DNA of 64,000 nt from contig CM053268.1 of assembly GCA_028583415.1 (NCBI GenBank), positions 13,053,555 to 13,117,554 on the forward strand, written 5' to 3'. A program made the translations under genes and the position numbers. This DNA is from Protea cynaroides (lineage: Eukaryota; Streptophyta; Magnoliopsida; Proteales; Proteaceae). Positions 1 through 9,868 of this stretch are shown here, in pieces (within the stretch, counting starts at the first letter, position 1; the number at the start of each line of letters is the position of its first letter). The notes below the pieces were generated by a model that was not told where the DNA came from, searched no databases, and worked only from the letters and a program-made list of their open reading frames with translations.

Positions 1-295
1 GTGATAACATTGGAGCTACGTATTTAGCTGCAAATCCTATTTTATACACTCGCACAAAACATGTAGAGATTTTTTTTTTTTTTTTTTTGCTAACGACGGG
101 TACCCAGCCCTTTAAAACATGTAGAGATTGATTATCATTTTGTGCGCGATTTTTTTTTGAAGAAATAGTTGGATGTGCGCCATCTTATCACCAACGATCA
201 AATTGCTGATACATGACCAAGCCACTCTCAACAATTCGTTTCGTACTATGTGCGACAAGCTTACAGTGGTTGATCACTATGTCAGCTTGAGGGGG
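1..295 (+). pseudogene. Ty1/copia pol 3' end (RNase H C-terminus), broken
   Basis: The window opens inside a copia polyprotein. Frame 2 from base 5 reads DNIGATYLAANPILYTRTKH, the typical end of copia RNase H. It continues after a 58-bp interruption as DYHFVRD and then, with frame changes, as DQIAD and CDKLTVVDHYVSLRG, the usual last residues before the 3' LTR. The enzyme would degrade the RNA strand during reverse transcription in cytoplasmic particles. Breaks seen: the retroposon at 72-113, a T-run slip near 150, and a stop near 213. The rest of the element lies left of the window. Family assignment is secure; the exact lineage is not. Confidence 0.85.
56..129 (-). mobile_element. Tiny poly(T) retroposon with 16-bp target duplication
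   Basis: A perfect direct repeat, AAAACATGTAGAGATT, stands at 56-71 and 114-129. Between them lies a run of about 17 T followed by 25 bases (gctaacgacgggtacccagc and five more). Read on the minus strand this is a short unique sequence ending in poly(A), as left by target-primed reverse transcription of a LINE-mobilised RNA (a SINE or a 5'-truncated transcript). Removing 72-129 restores the reading frame of the copia RNase H, which proves the insertion. I do not recognise the source RNA. Confidence 0.85.
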
Positions 296-700
296 TGTAT
301 CACGCATAACAGCATACAAACAGAATCCAATAATAAAGGAATAGTTAGTGAGGTGGTGCAATTAACTCAAGATATGGTGAGATCAGCTCAGGATCACAAT
401 GAAGAGATTCACAAAATATCTCATACAACTATGGATGGTAAGGTCAGTTCAAGATCATGAAGAAGAGATTCATAGAATATCTCATATAGTTGTTGATGGT
501 AAGATCTAGTCAAGATCACAATTAAGAGATTCAAAGAATATCCCATACAACCATTCTTAATGTATTTTCCTAAATTAATATGTTGTGAATCTATTGATTG
601 TAACATTATGTAAGATTATAAATACAACATACACGAACTCCTCAAATCATCAAGAGAGAGTTTGATTCAAACTCATTGTCGTTCAGAATTGATTTCCACC
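288..700 (+). repeat. Copia 3' LTR remnant with polypurine tract
   Basis: The run TTGAGGGGG at 287-295 sits exactly where a copia polypurine tract is expected, just after the VSLRG residues. The LTR would begin TGTATCAC at 296. A TATA-like box (TTATAAATA, 616-624) is followed by a typical leader-like stretch. The right end is uncertain, near 698-700, where the Pack-MULE-like sequence begins soon after. No 5' partner is in the window. The internal 61-bp repeats are listed separately. Confidence 0.6.
376..558 (+). repeat. Three 61-bp direct repeats inside the copia LTR
   Basis: Units begin GGTGAGATC (376), GGTAAGGTC (437) and GGTAAGATC (498), each 61 bp, and share a core AGAGATTCA plus a tail like ATATCTCATA. 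They lie upstream of the TATA-like box, the place where LTRs often carry repeated enhancer-like motifs. The regulatory role is an inference; the repetition is directly visible. Confidence 0.8.
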
Positions 701-737
701 CATAGATGTGTAATTCCTAGTTGAATAGCTTCCTTCA

Positions 738-2678
738 TCCCCCTTATTACAACCATAATTTCTGACAATTACACATATCACCCTTAATTTTAGAAACATT
801 TAACAAAAAGATCCATTCCGTTAATGGTATTAAGTCTAAATATTAAAAGACAACTTTGCCCTTGTTGGGATTACAACTTTTACTCTTTCTTCCTTAGAGA
901 CCGCGCTTTGAATCACCGCAGCTGCAATGATAGCTGCCACCAACAAAAACCTTCCAACTACGCAACCCCGACATCCTCCTGTTCCCCATTCTTCTCCTTC
1001 ACAATAGATAAAAAAAAAGAAAAAAGAATTGTATAAATAATTTTTCTCTCTCTGATCCTTCTCTCTCTTATTACTCATCTCCCTTTCTAGTGGTGGTGTT
1101 GTATTTGTAGTTTGTAGTTTATAGTTTGAAGTTAGTTGTTAGAGCGAGCATTTATTCATGGTGGCTTTTAATGGAAGCAAATACTTTGAGGTTGAGGTCC
1201 AGGTTGTATGAGCCCTTTTATGGCAGCCTTCGAATGCCAAAGCAGTGAAGCAAGATGAAGAAGAGACTTGTCCACTAAACCACCCATTCTCGATGTAGAG
1301 ATCGAATTCTCTGAAATATTTGCCTGTAACACATTATTGCAAGAAATGAAGTAAACCCAAAATATGGGATCTGTTCCAAAGATCTAAAATCTTGTTGTTG
1401 TTGATATATAAGGTTTTGGTTAGGGCCTATCAGATTGATTGTGTTCTCTTGGAACTGGAACAAAGGGAATGGATCTCTATTTTGAACTTGATATGGTCTC
1501 TTGTTTCTTGGGCTGAGGTGGTTGCAACTAAGCTTCTTATTTTCCGAATTTCTTCTCATCTTGAGCTTTAATTTCACTCAAGGGTTTGTGGGTGTTCGGG
1601 TCAATCCGTTGTTGCCTGAGTTTCTTCTTTAGACAAGAATTCCATAAATTCGAAGGGGTTCAGAACATCATGATAGCAATATAGAGCAGCACTTCAGAAA
1701 GAAGCACCCTCTATATAGCCTCCTTCGATCAGACCTCCCACAACATCCGTGAATCCTGCAGAATCACTCAAGAAGACGTCGTCCGATTCCTCCTTAGCTC
1801 AAGTGGTCTCTTTTCTCCAATCCATGGCTTCTCCATCAAATCTCTATGCATCATTGGCTCCAAAATCCTAGCTGTCAGTTACCACGAATTTGGTTTCACT
1901 TGCAAAAGAGTGTGTAACACGAAAGGAGGTGAAAAGGAGGATTTTGGTTTCTATTTCGGTTTCTTGAAAGTCGGGTTTGTTAGTGGTTAGAGTTGAGTAT
2001 ATTCTACAAGAAAAAATGGTGTCTATGTTGATGATCAAGTCGTCCCTAGTGATGGACTTTGGTATCTTCGAGGTTTCTAATGTAGAGGTCTGTATCAAAA
2101 TCGAAGATGATGGGGACATGGTGCTGAGTGACAAGATTGAGATGGCGGTTGGAAGGAACAAGAAGAAGAAGAACAGATGGTTTGTTGGGCTAGAGGAGAT
2201 ACTTGAAGAGAGGGAGGTGAACAAAGAAAAAGAAAATGATTCAGTGCCCAGTGGTGATTCTTCCTCTTCATCCTGTGGCCGTTTCTGTGGCTACAAAAAC
2301 CTGGATTTGGAGCACCTCATACAGTGATGCCGGCAAAGCCATATTGGAAGAATAGAGATGAGATGACCTCGTCCTCTCTGCCGAGGTGTAGGTGGCGGTG
2401 ACGCGAGTTGACTAGAAATAGAAGATGTTGAGGGAGAAGCTCTTGTTGAAGGCTAAGATTGTTCTTCGCGAAATAGAAAAAGAGAAAAACGAAGGGTTTT
2501 TTCGTCCTTAAAATTTGAGAATAATCTGACATCACCAACAGATTTAACACCGTTAACAGAATGAACCTTTTTGTTGCATGTTTATGAAATTAGGGGTCGT
2601 ATATATAATTGTCAGAAACTAGTAGATGGTAGATATAATTTGTCCATTGTCCAAGGATAGTACATATAATTTCCCCTT
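738..2678. mobile_element. Pack-MULE-like element carrying a gene fragment
   Basis: Bases 760-835 and 2543-2617 are inverted copies of each other at roughly 80 percent by eye: TTCTGACAATTA at 760 against TAATTGTCAGAA ending at 2617, then AACAAAAAG, ATTC.GTTAA and so on. Weaker similarity runs outward to about 738. On the right it ends at ATTTCCCC (2678), just before a poly(T) run. Long terminal inverted repeats enclosing host-gene sequence (a CBS-domain fragment at 1652-1890) and no transposase are the hallmarks of a non-autonomous Mutator-like element with captured sequence. I could not find a 9-bp target duplication; the left outer end seems damaged next to the copia LTR. Other stretches inside (836-1640 and 1890-2540) are unassigned, apart from short poorly supported ORFs. 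Confidence 0.6.
1652..1890 (+). pseudogene. CBSX5-like CBS-domain protein fragment
   Basis: One frame from 1652 reads EGVQNIMIAI, a stop (TAG, 1682-1684), and then about 60 residues without a break, including SCR followed by ITQEDVVRFLLSSSGLFSP, then SIKSLCIIGSKILAVSYHE. The first block matches the EGAQNLVVPI-type strand and the second the ITQED.(I/V)RF core of plant CBSX5/CBSX6 proteins, which hold cystathionine-beta-synthase repeats that bind adenosyl ligands. Only the middle of the protein is present: no N-terminal CBS repeat, no Bateman C-terminus and no start. It lies between MULE-type inverted repeats, which fits transposon capture. The frame conservation suggests that capture is not very old or that the piece was copied from an expressed gene. 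Confidence 0.7.
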
Positions 2679-3675
2679 TTTTTTTTTTTTAAACGTTAGC
2701 TTTATTAATGAAGAGAATGAAACAGGGGCAGCAAAAATAGGGGGCAAGTTGTCCCCTCTAGAAGGGGAAAAAAAGATCAAATAGAAAAACAGAAAAGTAA
2801 TTCTCAGACGGAAACATCACTCTTGCTCATTTTCAAAAAATCTTGCTCATTTTCAAAAAATCCACACTAATTCATTGTAAATATAGTAAATTCCCTAAAC
2901 GCAGAATGAACTAGCAGCCTAAACCCGGAATGAACTAGCAGCCGGCCTTTCTACTCTATCCAAACCACACAAATAGGACATTTAAGGATTTTTTTTTTTC
3001 CTATGGAAAATTTATTTTTAAGCATTTTAGTATTTCTGAAAAACCATCATGTCCAACGAATGTAACTCCATTTTTTTTCCGGAAGGATTCATAAATGGTC
3101 ATGTAGCTTGAATGGTCAACACTTCAATCATTCAACAGACCTGAAGTATTGCCTTTTCAAGATACACGACCATGTATGGAAACCGATTATTTTTTCTTTA
3201 AAATCGTTACTATTTGTATTGGCCATGGTAAAAATAAAATAGAATTGACAAATTTAATCTTTTGTTTTTTCATTAATGATAATAATAATTGAAAATTGGG
3301 AGAAAGAATATTTCCTCCCTTTTCCCCCAAAACAAAAGAACAACTTTGTTAGGGTTCATCTCCTTGATTGGTAAACCTGCCGAAAGCCAAGGAGGAAAAT
3401 TGAAGAGAGAGAGAGAGGACCTTGAGTTCAGATGGCATGCAATCATGGGCTTGTTGGGGAAGAGACTTAGCGATTGGGGTGAGGAAGTTGGAGATGGAAG
3501 AAGAAGATAAATAATCTGAAGTTGTAGAACTGATGAGAGAGAAGAATATAAATAACCAGAAATTGCAAAACTGATATCTTCTCAGTTGCAGAATGTATGC
3601 AACTCTGATCATGGAAATCCGATGACTCTGTCTGTATAGATTAGAGAACAACCAAATCGTTTGAAGGATTCATAT
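2679..3675. other. Non-genic spacer with poly(T) retroposon end and short tandem repeats
   Basis: A poly(T) run (2679-2691) followed by AAACGTTAGCTTTATTAATG looks like the reverse complement of a polyadenylated LINE-type 3' end running to about 2830. A perfect 20-bp tandem pair stands at 2821-2840 and 2841-2860, and a 16-bp pair GAATGAACTAGCAGCC at 2904-2919 and 2928-2943. The rest is AT-rich with only short ORFs (for example 3289-3510) that match nothing I know. Confidence 0.4.
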
Positions 3676-4481
3676 GAAAGGAGTAGGGGTGCAACAGGGT
3701 CGGGTTGGGTCGAGTATTTGCAAACCCCAACCCTACCCAATGCCCTTTCATGTTAACCCAAACCCTACCCTACCCTGTTAGAGCCAAACATAACCTCAAC
3801 TCTTACCCTATCCTGGCAGGGTTCACCCAAACCCTACCCTAACCTGATTGACCCTGACTGGACTGGGCCGGGCCAGGTCGGATTTACACTGATTGACCCT
3901 AAATCAGGGTCGAGCTGACCCTGATTTACCCTGAACACAATATTTTAACATATGAAGGGACATTTGGGTTAAATTGCTTAGGAAAATATGAAAAATATGA
4001 AACTGAAAACGAAGGGACTATGGTGTTTCTTTTTGAATTAAAAATACGGTACGCCGTTTAATATGCTTATATATGACGACCTCTGCCGTATGACGTTTTT
4101 CCCCAGATTGTTCAGACCAATGCGTAATACACCTATTATACGAAAAAAAAATACAGTACGATAAAAATACACTGTATAATACGCATTTTAACTAACTATG
4201 CTCGCTGTACAGCTGCAAAAGGGAGTTACGATTTTGGGAGAGGGAGATTAGGGATTTAGGGTTTTACTTTTTAGAATATATATATATGGTCGGGTAGGGT
4301 CGGGCCTGGCTCAACCCGAGGCCTCAACCCTAACCCTACCCTACTCTATCAGGGTTTTAAATACCTTGTACCCTGATTCGCCCCTATCAGGGTTTGGGTC
4401 GCGTTAGGCCCTAACTAGGTACAGGGTGGGTTTGGGCGGGCACAGATCGGTCGGGGTAAAACTTGCACCCCTTGAAAGAAG
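3676..4481. mobile_element. Non-autonomous hAT element rich in ACCCTA-type motifs
   Basis: The element runs from 3684 to 4473 (790 bp). Its ends are TAGGGGTGCAA and TTGCACCCCTT, an 11-bp inverted repeat with one mismatch. The flanks GAAAGGAG (3676-3683) and GAAAGAAG (4474-4481) form an 8-bp target duplication with one mismatch, the hAT size. There is no transposase ORF, so it depends on a partner. The inner arms are full of ACCCTA, TCAGGGT and GGTCGGGT motifs on both strands, which make degenerate tandem patches; the middle (about 3950-4250) is AT-rich and different. Confidence 0.8.
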
Positions 4482-6250
4482 TTTCATTTTTCTTTTACCA
4501 TTTACGTATTTTAGGTGAGGTTGGTTATATTACCACATTCTTGCTCTTTGACTGTTTTTACTTGATTTATGGTTTCATCTGAAGTTATGCTTTTTGTCAC
4601 TTTTTTCTGTTTCATGCGATTCCTTAATCTGATTTTGCTTGAGTTTGATTTGCTGGGTTTTTCTCTGAGGACATCATCTTCCAGCAATGAAAATAGTTTT
4701 CAAGACTCAACAACAAACCCAAACCCCAAATTGATTCATCGAAGAATCGAATCACCATTGCAGGAGTGAATTGCTTGCTTGCTCGATGCAAAAGAAACGA
4801 ATCTCTTGCTCGACATCTCTGAATTCAACAACATGAGATCAAAGGAGTTGGTGTTGAACAGATTACATCTGAAACAATGATCAAGTTTTTTTTTTTTTTT
4901 TTTCTCTCCCATTGTACCCTAGTTTTCTGAGACTACAGTAGCACCTATCACACAAATACTATGGCAAGCAATGGCAAAATGCTGGTGGTCTTCTTTGACT
5001 CCGATGATAGAGATTTATCTCTTCGACAGAGTCACCCTAAAGATCCCTCTAGCCGCCATTTTTTATGTTCCTAACTTTCACCTCTCCTCAAAAGTATTCC
5101 AATTTCTTCACAGTCATTGCAGAAAGGCATGCATTAGAATTGGATGAGTTTTCCGTCGCTGCATGGAGTTGCAGATTTGTGAACACCCAGAGATTCTACT
5201 CAGGTTCTTTTTGTGACAATAATTGATTGACATTGGAGAGGCTGCCTCGAAGATGGGAGGCGGTCATTGATCCAGGTGTTGATGAGGGAGATAGAGATGT
5301 CAACGACGATGACCCTTTAGTTAGATTGAGGGCAAGAGGGTATCTTCCCTCCTATAAAGGTATCTTCCTCATTAAATCATTTAGGTCAAGTGATATCATC
5401 AACTAACAGATATGACCAAACGGATTAGGGTTGCCTATAACAACTTTTTGCAAAGCAAGGAGGTTTGAATCATTGTTTGAAATTTAAGGGTATGATCTAA
5501 AATTATGGCTAAAGTCTAGGGGAGGTGCAAATAATTTTATCTTTTTCTAGCTAAAGTTCATGGGAGGTGTGAATAATTTTCAATTTTCTTTAAACTAATG
5601 GAAAAATGATGGCCACATTGCTGGTATCATGTACCCTCTAATACTCTATTCTCCCTAACTTGTGGGTTCTCTGTACACAAACTGTACGATACCCCTCCTA
5701 TGTGCCCGTTCAGTTGGCATGCGGGAGACATGCATGGCGATCCGTTGGCTATAACTAATTGCCTACATATTGAGAAATGGAACAAATGTCTTCCAATACA
5801 TCAGATTCTAACCAAGTTTATCAGCCTAAAAGAAACAGGATGAGACCAATGCTTTAGCTTCTCTCAAGATCCCTGAAGTACTACTCTCGACTTACAGAAC
5901 ATTCTTGCTCCTCAGGTTGTTGGCATTTGTCAAAAAGCTGCTTTTTTTTTTTTTTTTGGCAATCAATCGAAACTCCATCCATTGGTTTTCTTAAGGTACC
6001 ACTTTTGTGATCTTTCTTCTAAGTAAATGGTTATTACCTATCATATCCATTAGATCTACAAAATGCCTCTTTTTGCTGCAGTCAAGTTCTCAGCCAATTT
6101 TTCTTTTTAATAAGAACACGTGGTTACTTCTTTAGCTAAATTTTCAAGCCAAATACATTGCATATGAAGTTTATGAAGCTCACTACGCTTGCTTTTGGCT
6201 TTGAATTTTTCAAAACCATTCTTCTCCAGTCAACTTCACCTTCTCTTGCT
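4482..6250. other. Spacer without recognisable genes
   Basis: AT-rich sequence with poly(T) runs at about 4886-4905 and 5941-5957. The only ORF over 60 codons (4569-4769) is hydrophobic then serine-rich and matches no family I recognise. The poly(T) runs may mark old retroposon ends, but I found no target duplications. Confidence 0.35.
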
Positions 6251-6540
6251 TCATGTTCTCTTATCGAGGAAATCACCGGAGAATCTCCTGCAACCATACC
6301 CAACGGATATGGATCTGGTAACCTTGTGGCCAAATGATGACGATGAGGTGTGGTTGACGTTGGAGCTCTCATCATCGTGCGTATAATCCCCCCTTATGGT
6401 CAATGAAGACTCTTCCCTTTGTCCCTTGCTGTTGGTGCTGCTAATGCTATTGCTACTGTTGTTGTTGATGTTGATTGAGTGGTGCAACAACAGGGACAAA
6501 GAACTATTATGGCCACCACCCTCATACCTGAAATAAACCT
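6251..6540 (-). pseudogene. Fragment of a small serine/asparagine-rich plant protein (unidentified)
   Basis: On the minus strand a frame open from about 6540 to 6251 encodes KFKVYFRYEGGGHNSS, a histidine/asparagine/serine-rich stretch, then HKVTRSISVGYGCRRFSGDF and a stop. The last block resembles the RSxSVGCGSRSFSGDF motif I recall from short uncharacterised plant proteins, but I cannot name the family. There is no convincing start codon at the left edge of the homology, and the motif is followed at once by a stop, so this is probably a fragment. Codon-like conservation is only suggested by the motif. Confidence 0.3.
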
Positions 6541-7260
6541 TAAACTTCTGTTGTTGGTTGGCGGCACCACACCACCACTGGAAAGATCAGAGACTGTAGT
6601 TCTAAATGGATCCGACTGAATTTAACAAGGGTTGTTACAACATGTAGTTTTAACCAATTCCTTTTAATGCATATTCATTGGTTCATCAAGGAAACCCTAA
6701 TATTCACTAGACAATTTTGGTATTTCTTTTGGGAATTGGCACAAATCTGAATATCAGAAGACCTTGTTAAACATGTAGGAACAACATTTGTTTTGTTATC
6801 GCAAAGCTTGATATTATCTTAGGCCTCGAAGTATTGTTTGCTCTGCCATGATTTTCGGATTTATTTTAGGCAGTTGTACTGGGTACAATCTTGCATTCCC
6901 GGGATTTAAGGTTTCTCTTTATATAGGGTTAACTTCAGAATCGGTATGGTATTGGCCGTAGCCAATATCGATCTGATACCCATCTAGATCGGATACGAAA
7001 CTGATGGCTGTGCTATTGGCTGAATACAAAATATGAAATGATTGGCATTGGGTCGGATTAGATCAATCATGGGCAAAACCGAAACAAATTGGACGATTCA
7101 ATACTGACCATTGAAACCATGTCCATTGAACACCATCAATTATTGTTCTTCATCGAGGTCAGAATGGGATTGGGTGTTTTCACGTCTCACCGTAATGCCC
7201 AGTTTGTCTTGATTTCTTTTGGATTTACTTGAATGCAATAGAAATCCAGATTCAGATCTT
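6541..7260. other. Spacer without recognisable genes
   Basis: No ORF of note. Around 6930-7150 there is a weakly repetitive patch built on CGGTA, GATCGGATAC and TTGGC words, which may be a decayed repeat, but no ends can be set. Confidence 0.35.
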
Positions 7261-7371
7261 TTGTTTGGCTACTGCTTGGCAGTGAGGGGATCCCAAAGTA
7301 GGCATCATTGGGCACGTGTCCGATGCAGTTTGAGTAATTAGATGCCTCACTGCCAAACGGCAACCAAACAG
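7261..7371. mobile_element. Short MITE with ~28-bp inverted ends
   Basis: The left arm TTGTTTGGCTACTGCTTGGC, continuing AGTGAGG, pairs with the right arm CCTCACTGCCAAACGGCAAC, continuing CAAACAG, with three or four mismatches. The element is about 111 bp with a non-coding centre. TIRs beginning with a TTTGG word fit small plant MITEs, but I found no clear target duplication, so the superfamily is left open. An 18-bp direct repeat, GTCACGACGATTTCTTTT, stands just outside at 7378-7395 and 7445-7462. Confidence 0.5.
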
Positions 7372-7534
7372 AGAATCGTCACGACGATTTCTTTTCAGTT
7401 TTCAGTTTGATCCGACGAGCGAAAGGAAGGCAATTTGAGAGATGGTCACGACGATTTCTTTTCCTCTCTGTTTTCTTTAATCCCGCGGTATCCACTGCAA
7501 CCTTCAATTTCTAGTCTTTCAATTCTAAAACGTA

Positions 7535-7831
7535 TCATTTACATGAACGAAGGGGAGCTACATTGGAAGCTGTGAGGTCGATCTTCACTCCATAGCAGAA
7601 CTTTGCCGCGGTCTCGAATGCCTCAGAACCTCCTGGAAAATCCGGAAACGAGATCTGACAGGGCTCTTCTTCGATTTCCTCTTCGTCTTCATCCTCCTCT
7701 ACTTCTGCTTCTATTTGGAGCTCTATTTCTTCAGCCAAACTTCTTCGTCTTCTAGTAGGATTGGTTTCGTGCTCAGTAATCAGCTGATGAAGCTTACTAC
7801 TTTTCGACATCGGAGGAAACTGAAGAAAAGT
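7535..7831 (-). pseudogene. NPH3/RPT2-family BTB protein, N-terminal fragment
   Basis: The minus strand reads TFLQFPPMSKSSKLHQLI, an acidic stretch of E and D, then FPGGSEAFETAAKFCYGV and KIDLTASNVAPLR, followed by SCK and a stop. This is the BTB domain of plant NPH3/RPT2-like proteins, which act as substrate adaptors for CUL3 ubiquitin ligases in phototropin and auxin-transport signalling. What remains covers only the second half of the BTB fold. Two residues seem lost before QFP, the upstream exon is absent behind an A-rich run at 7847-7858, and homology stops at the intron-like point after APLR. The NPH3 domain itself is missing. A truncated copy with no downstream exon nearby points to a captured or relocated fragment. 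Confidence 0.75.
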
Positions 7832-8092
7832 TCAAGTTTTCAGGAAAAAAAAAAAAACCATTCCAGGGGAAGGAAACAGAAACGTATGAAGGTTTGAGGT
7901 TGACCGACGTTATGGAGATGGAAAGTCATGTTTTCGACTTCGATCACAATGTCGCTGGGCAACCCTGCAGTACAAAACCTGCAGGTGAAGAAAACGTTAA
8001 AAGAGCAGAAAGACACTCACAGAGACAAGAGAGAGAGAGAGAAGAGGAGGTAAGAAGTATACCACGCCTGTCCTTTGGAGCTGGGCTTTTCA

Positions 8093-8311
8093 ATGTCAAG
8101 CGCCATTTTCTTAGGAAACCCTAGCTTTCTGAGAGCTTCGATCTTATGCTACACCAGGAACAATGTATATCTGAAAGAGGGAAAGAAACTTCTCTGTGAA
8201 TTGCTTCCTTCCGGGAGCCCTGGATCTCCAAAAGAAGAAATTAATCAGCAAAACTCATGCAGTGCATCAAATGAAAAGTATGGTCCTGTTCTAAAACGAT
8301 TGCAGATTTAG
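8093..8311 (+). CDS. Unidentified ORF, possible first-exon fragment
   Basis: An open frame from ATG 8093 encodes MSSAIFLGNPSFLRASILCY, then KEGKKLLCELLPSGSPGSPK and ends KYGPVLKRLQI. The composition looks protein-like rather than low complexity, and the stretch before AAACGATTGCAG could be an exon edge, but I recognise no domain. It may be a captured exon like the NPH3 piece beside it. A 24-bp word ACCATTCCAGG(A/G)GAAGGAAA is shared by 7857-7880 and 8339-8362, so this block has been rearranged. Function unknown. Confidence 0.3.
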   Translation: MSSAIFLGNPSFLRASILCYTRNNVYLKEGKKLLCELLPSGSPGSPKEEINQQNSCSASNEKYGPVLKRLQI

Positions 8312-9139
8312 ATACGGCAGGAAGGAATGAGAGAAGAAACCATTCCAGGAGAAGGAAACAGAGAAGGGAAGAGAGATCTCTGGAGATTCTAAAAGTTAGA
8401 TCCGACAAATAGAGCTTTAACAAACCACTGGTGGAAAGAGAAAGAGAAAGGAGAAGAGATTTTCCACTCCTTTAATTACTTAACAAAACAGTATTAATTT
8501 ATGAAGCTCAGAATCTCAGTCACCTTACGGCTCCACAATCTGAGAAACCAGGATAGAAAAAATTCAAAGAGAAGGTGGAAGACTATAGAAAGGATGTCTT
8601 TTTTATTACTTTCTCCATTACCCAGGTATAAAGGAAATCAAAAAAAGAGAAAAGGAAAGAAGACATTGATTTGCAAATCTGCTGGTTTTAATCCTTCCGT
8701 TGGTTGCTTGCTGGCTGCAGAGTGATTGTGGAAGAATTTAAGGATTTCAATCGCAAACGATAAGTCGGAGGAAAAAAGAATTGATTGTGTATTGCTTACT
8801 ACCGATTCAGATGTATACTATTCAAATAGTTACACCTGTTAGATGAAAATAACGCCATGTAGGGTGCATCTGGCGGCCAAAAGTTCAGGAGTAGAATTTA
8901 ACATCGTTAAAAATAAAGAAGGTTTGTTATTTTCAAAAACTTTTGGAGACATTTGTTGTTTATGCACAGTAAAAAGAGGCAACCGTCTATTTCCTTTTTT
9001 TTTTATTGATACTAGCACCTTGAGTCTGTTGGATTGTTTCAAAACCTCTTTATCTATGAGTTTTCTAAAATACCCTTATTTTGAGGTCCTCAATCTAAAT
9101 CCCATTTTTGGAATCAGTGTCAAGAAACAAGATTTTTTT
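8312..9139. other. Spacer without recognisable genes
   Basis: A/G-rich then AT-rich sequence. An open frame at 8843-9226 (127 codons) runs through a poly(T) run and into the palindromic MITE, so I take it as chance. Confidence 0.35.
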
Positions 9140-9379
9140 GGATTTGAATCGTCTCCTCCTTGTATTTCAGGGAGGAAGGAGACGCCCCCATTGGATGACC
9201 GATACATAGTTCTCTGGAAAATCTGAGTCCCAAGTCTGAGCTGACACCCCTTGTCGGCTCGGCTTGTCGACTGGGTGTCAGCTCGAACATGGGACTCGGA
9301 TTTTTCAGAGAGCCACGTGTCGGCCATCCGACCAGGGCGCCTCCCTCCTCCCTAAAGTACCGGGAGACGATTTGAATCC
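9140..9379. mobile_element. Palindromic MITE (foldback element)
   Basis: The left arm starts GGATTTGAATCGTCTCC at 9140; the right arm ends GGAGACGATTTGAATCC at 9379. The arms pair for roughly 100 bp at about 80 percent by eye, passing AGGGAGGA(A/G)GGAG and GAGTCCCA and ending at CTGACACCC, with a loop of about 22 bp (9250-9271). There is no coding capacity. Ends of the type GATTCAAATCGTCTCC are common in plant MITEs. No clean target duplication is visible because the right end merges with the tandem repeat that starts there. Confidence 0.7.
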
Positions 9380-9805
9380 AACTCTTTTACACTTTTTCTT
9401 TATTTTGAATGGTAGTTCCAAAGAAGCAAGACATTAAAATACATTTCTTTCCCGTCCAACTGTTCTTTATTTTTTAGGGAGACGATTTGAATCCAACTCT
9501 TTTACACTTTTTCTTTATTTTGAATGGTAGTTCCAAAGAAGCAAGACGCTATTAAAATACATTTCTTTCTCGTCCAACTGTTCTTTATTTTTGAATGGTA
9601 GTTCCAAAGAAGCAAGACGCTATTAAAATACATTTCTTTCCCGTCCAACTGTTCTTTCTTTTTTAGGGAGACGATTTGAATCCAACTCTTTTACACTTTT
9701 TCTTTATTTTGAATGGTAGTTCCAAAGAAGCAAGACGCTATTAAAATACATTTCTTTCCCGTCCAACTGTTCTTTATTTTTGAATGGTAGTTACAAACAA
9801 ACCTA
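9362..9805 (+). repeat. Higher-order tandem repeat (~116-bp unit with internal half-unit)
   Basis: GGGAGACGATTTGAATCC recurs near 9362, 9477 and 9666, each followed by AACTCTTTTACAC, GAATGGTAGTTCC, AAGAAGCAAGAC and CCGTCCAACTGTTC. The second unit carries an extra half-unit (GAATGGTAGTT to TGTTCTTT, about 67 bp) and the third is followed by a decayed start of another. Because the unit starts with the terminal bases of the MITE at 9140-9379, the array seems to have grown from the MITE end and its flank. Confidence 0.8.
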
Positions 9806-9868
9806 TTTCTATTTCTAAAAAGCATATTCATAAAAAAAATTGAAAAAAAAAGGTATTGGGCTGCGGCA

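Noticed and set aside
1868..2327. Opposed ORFs of 116-118 codons
   Set aside because: They overlap on opposite strands inside the Pack-MULE-like element, are Ser- or Lys-rich and lack a recognisable motif.
3700..4460. Interstitial telomere repeat
   Set aside because: The motif is ACCCTA with many variants, not the plant CCCTAAA array, and the block is bounded by hAT ends.
8843..9226. 127-codon plus-strand ORF
   Set aside because: It crosses a poly(T) run and enters the arm of the palindromic MITE; no domain is visible.
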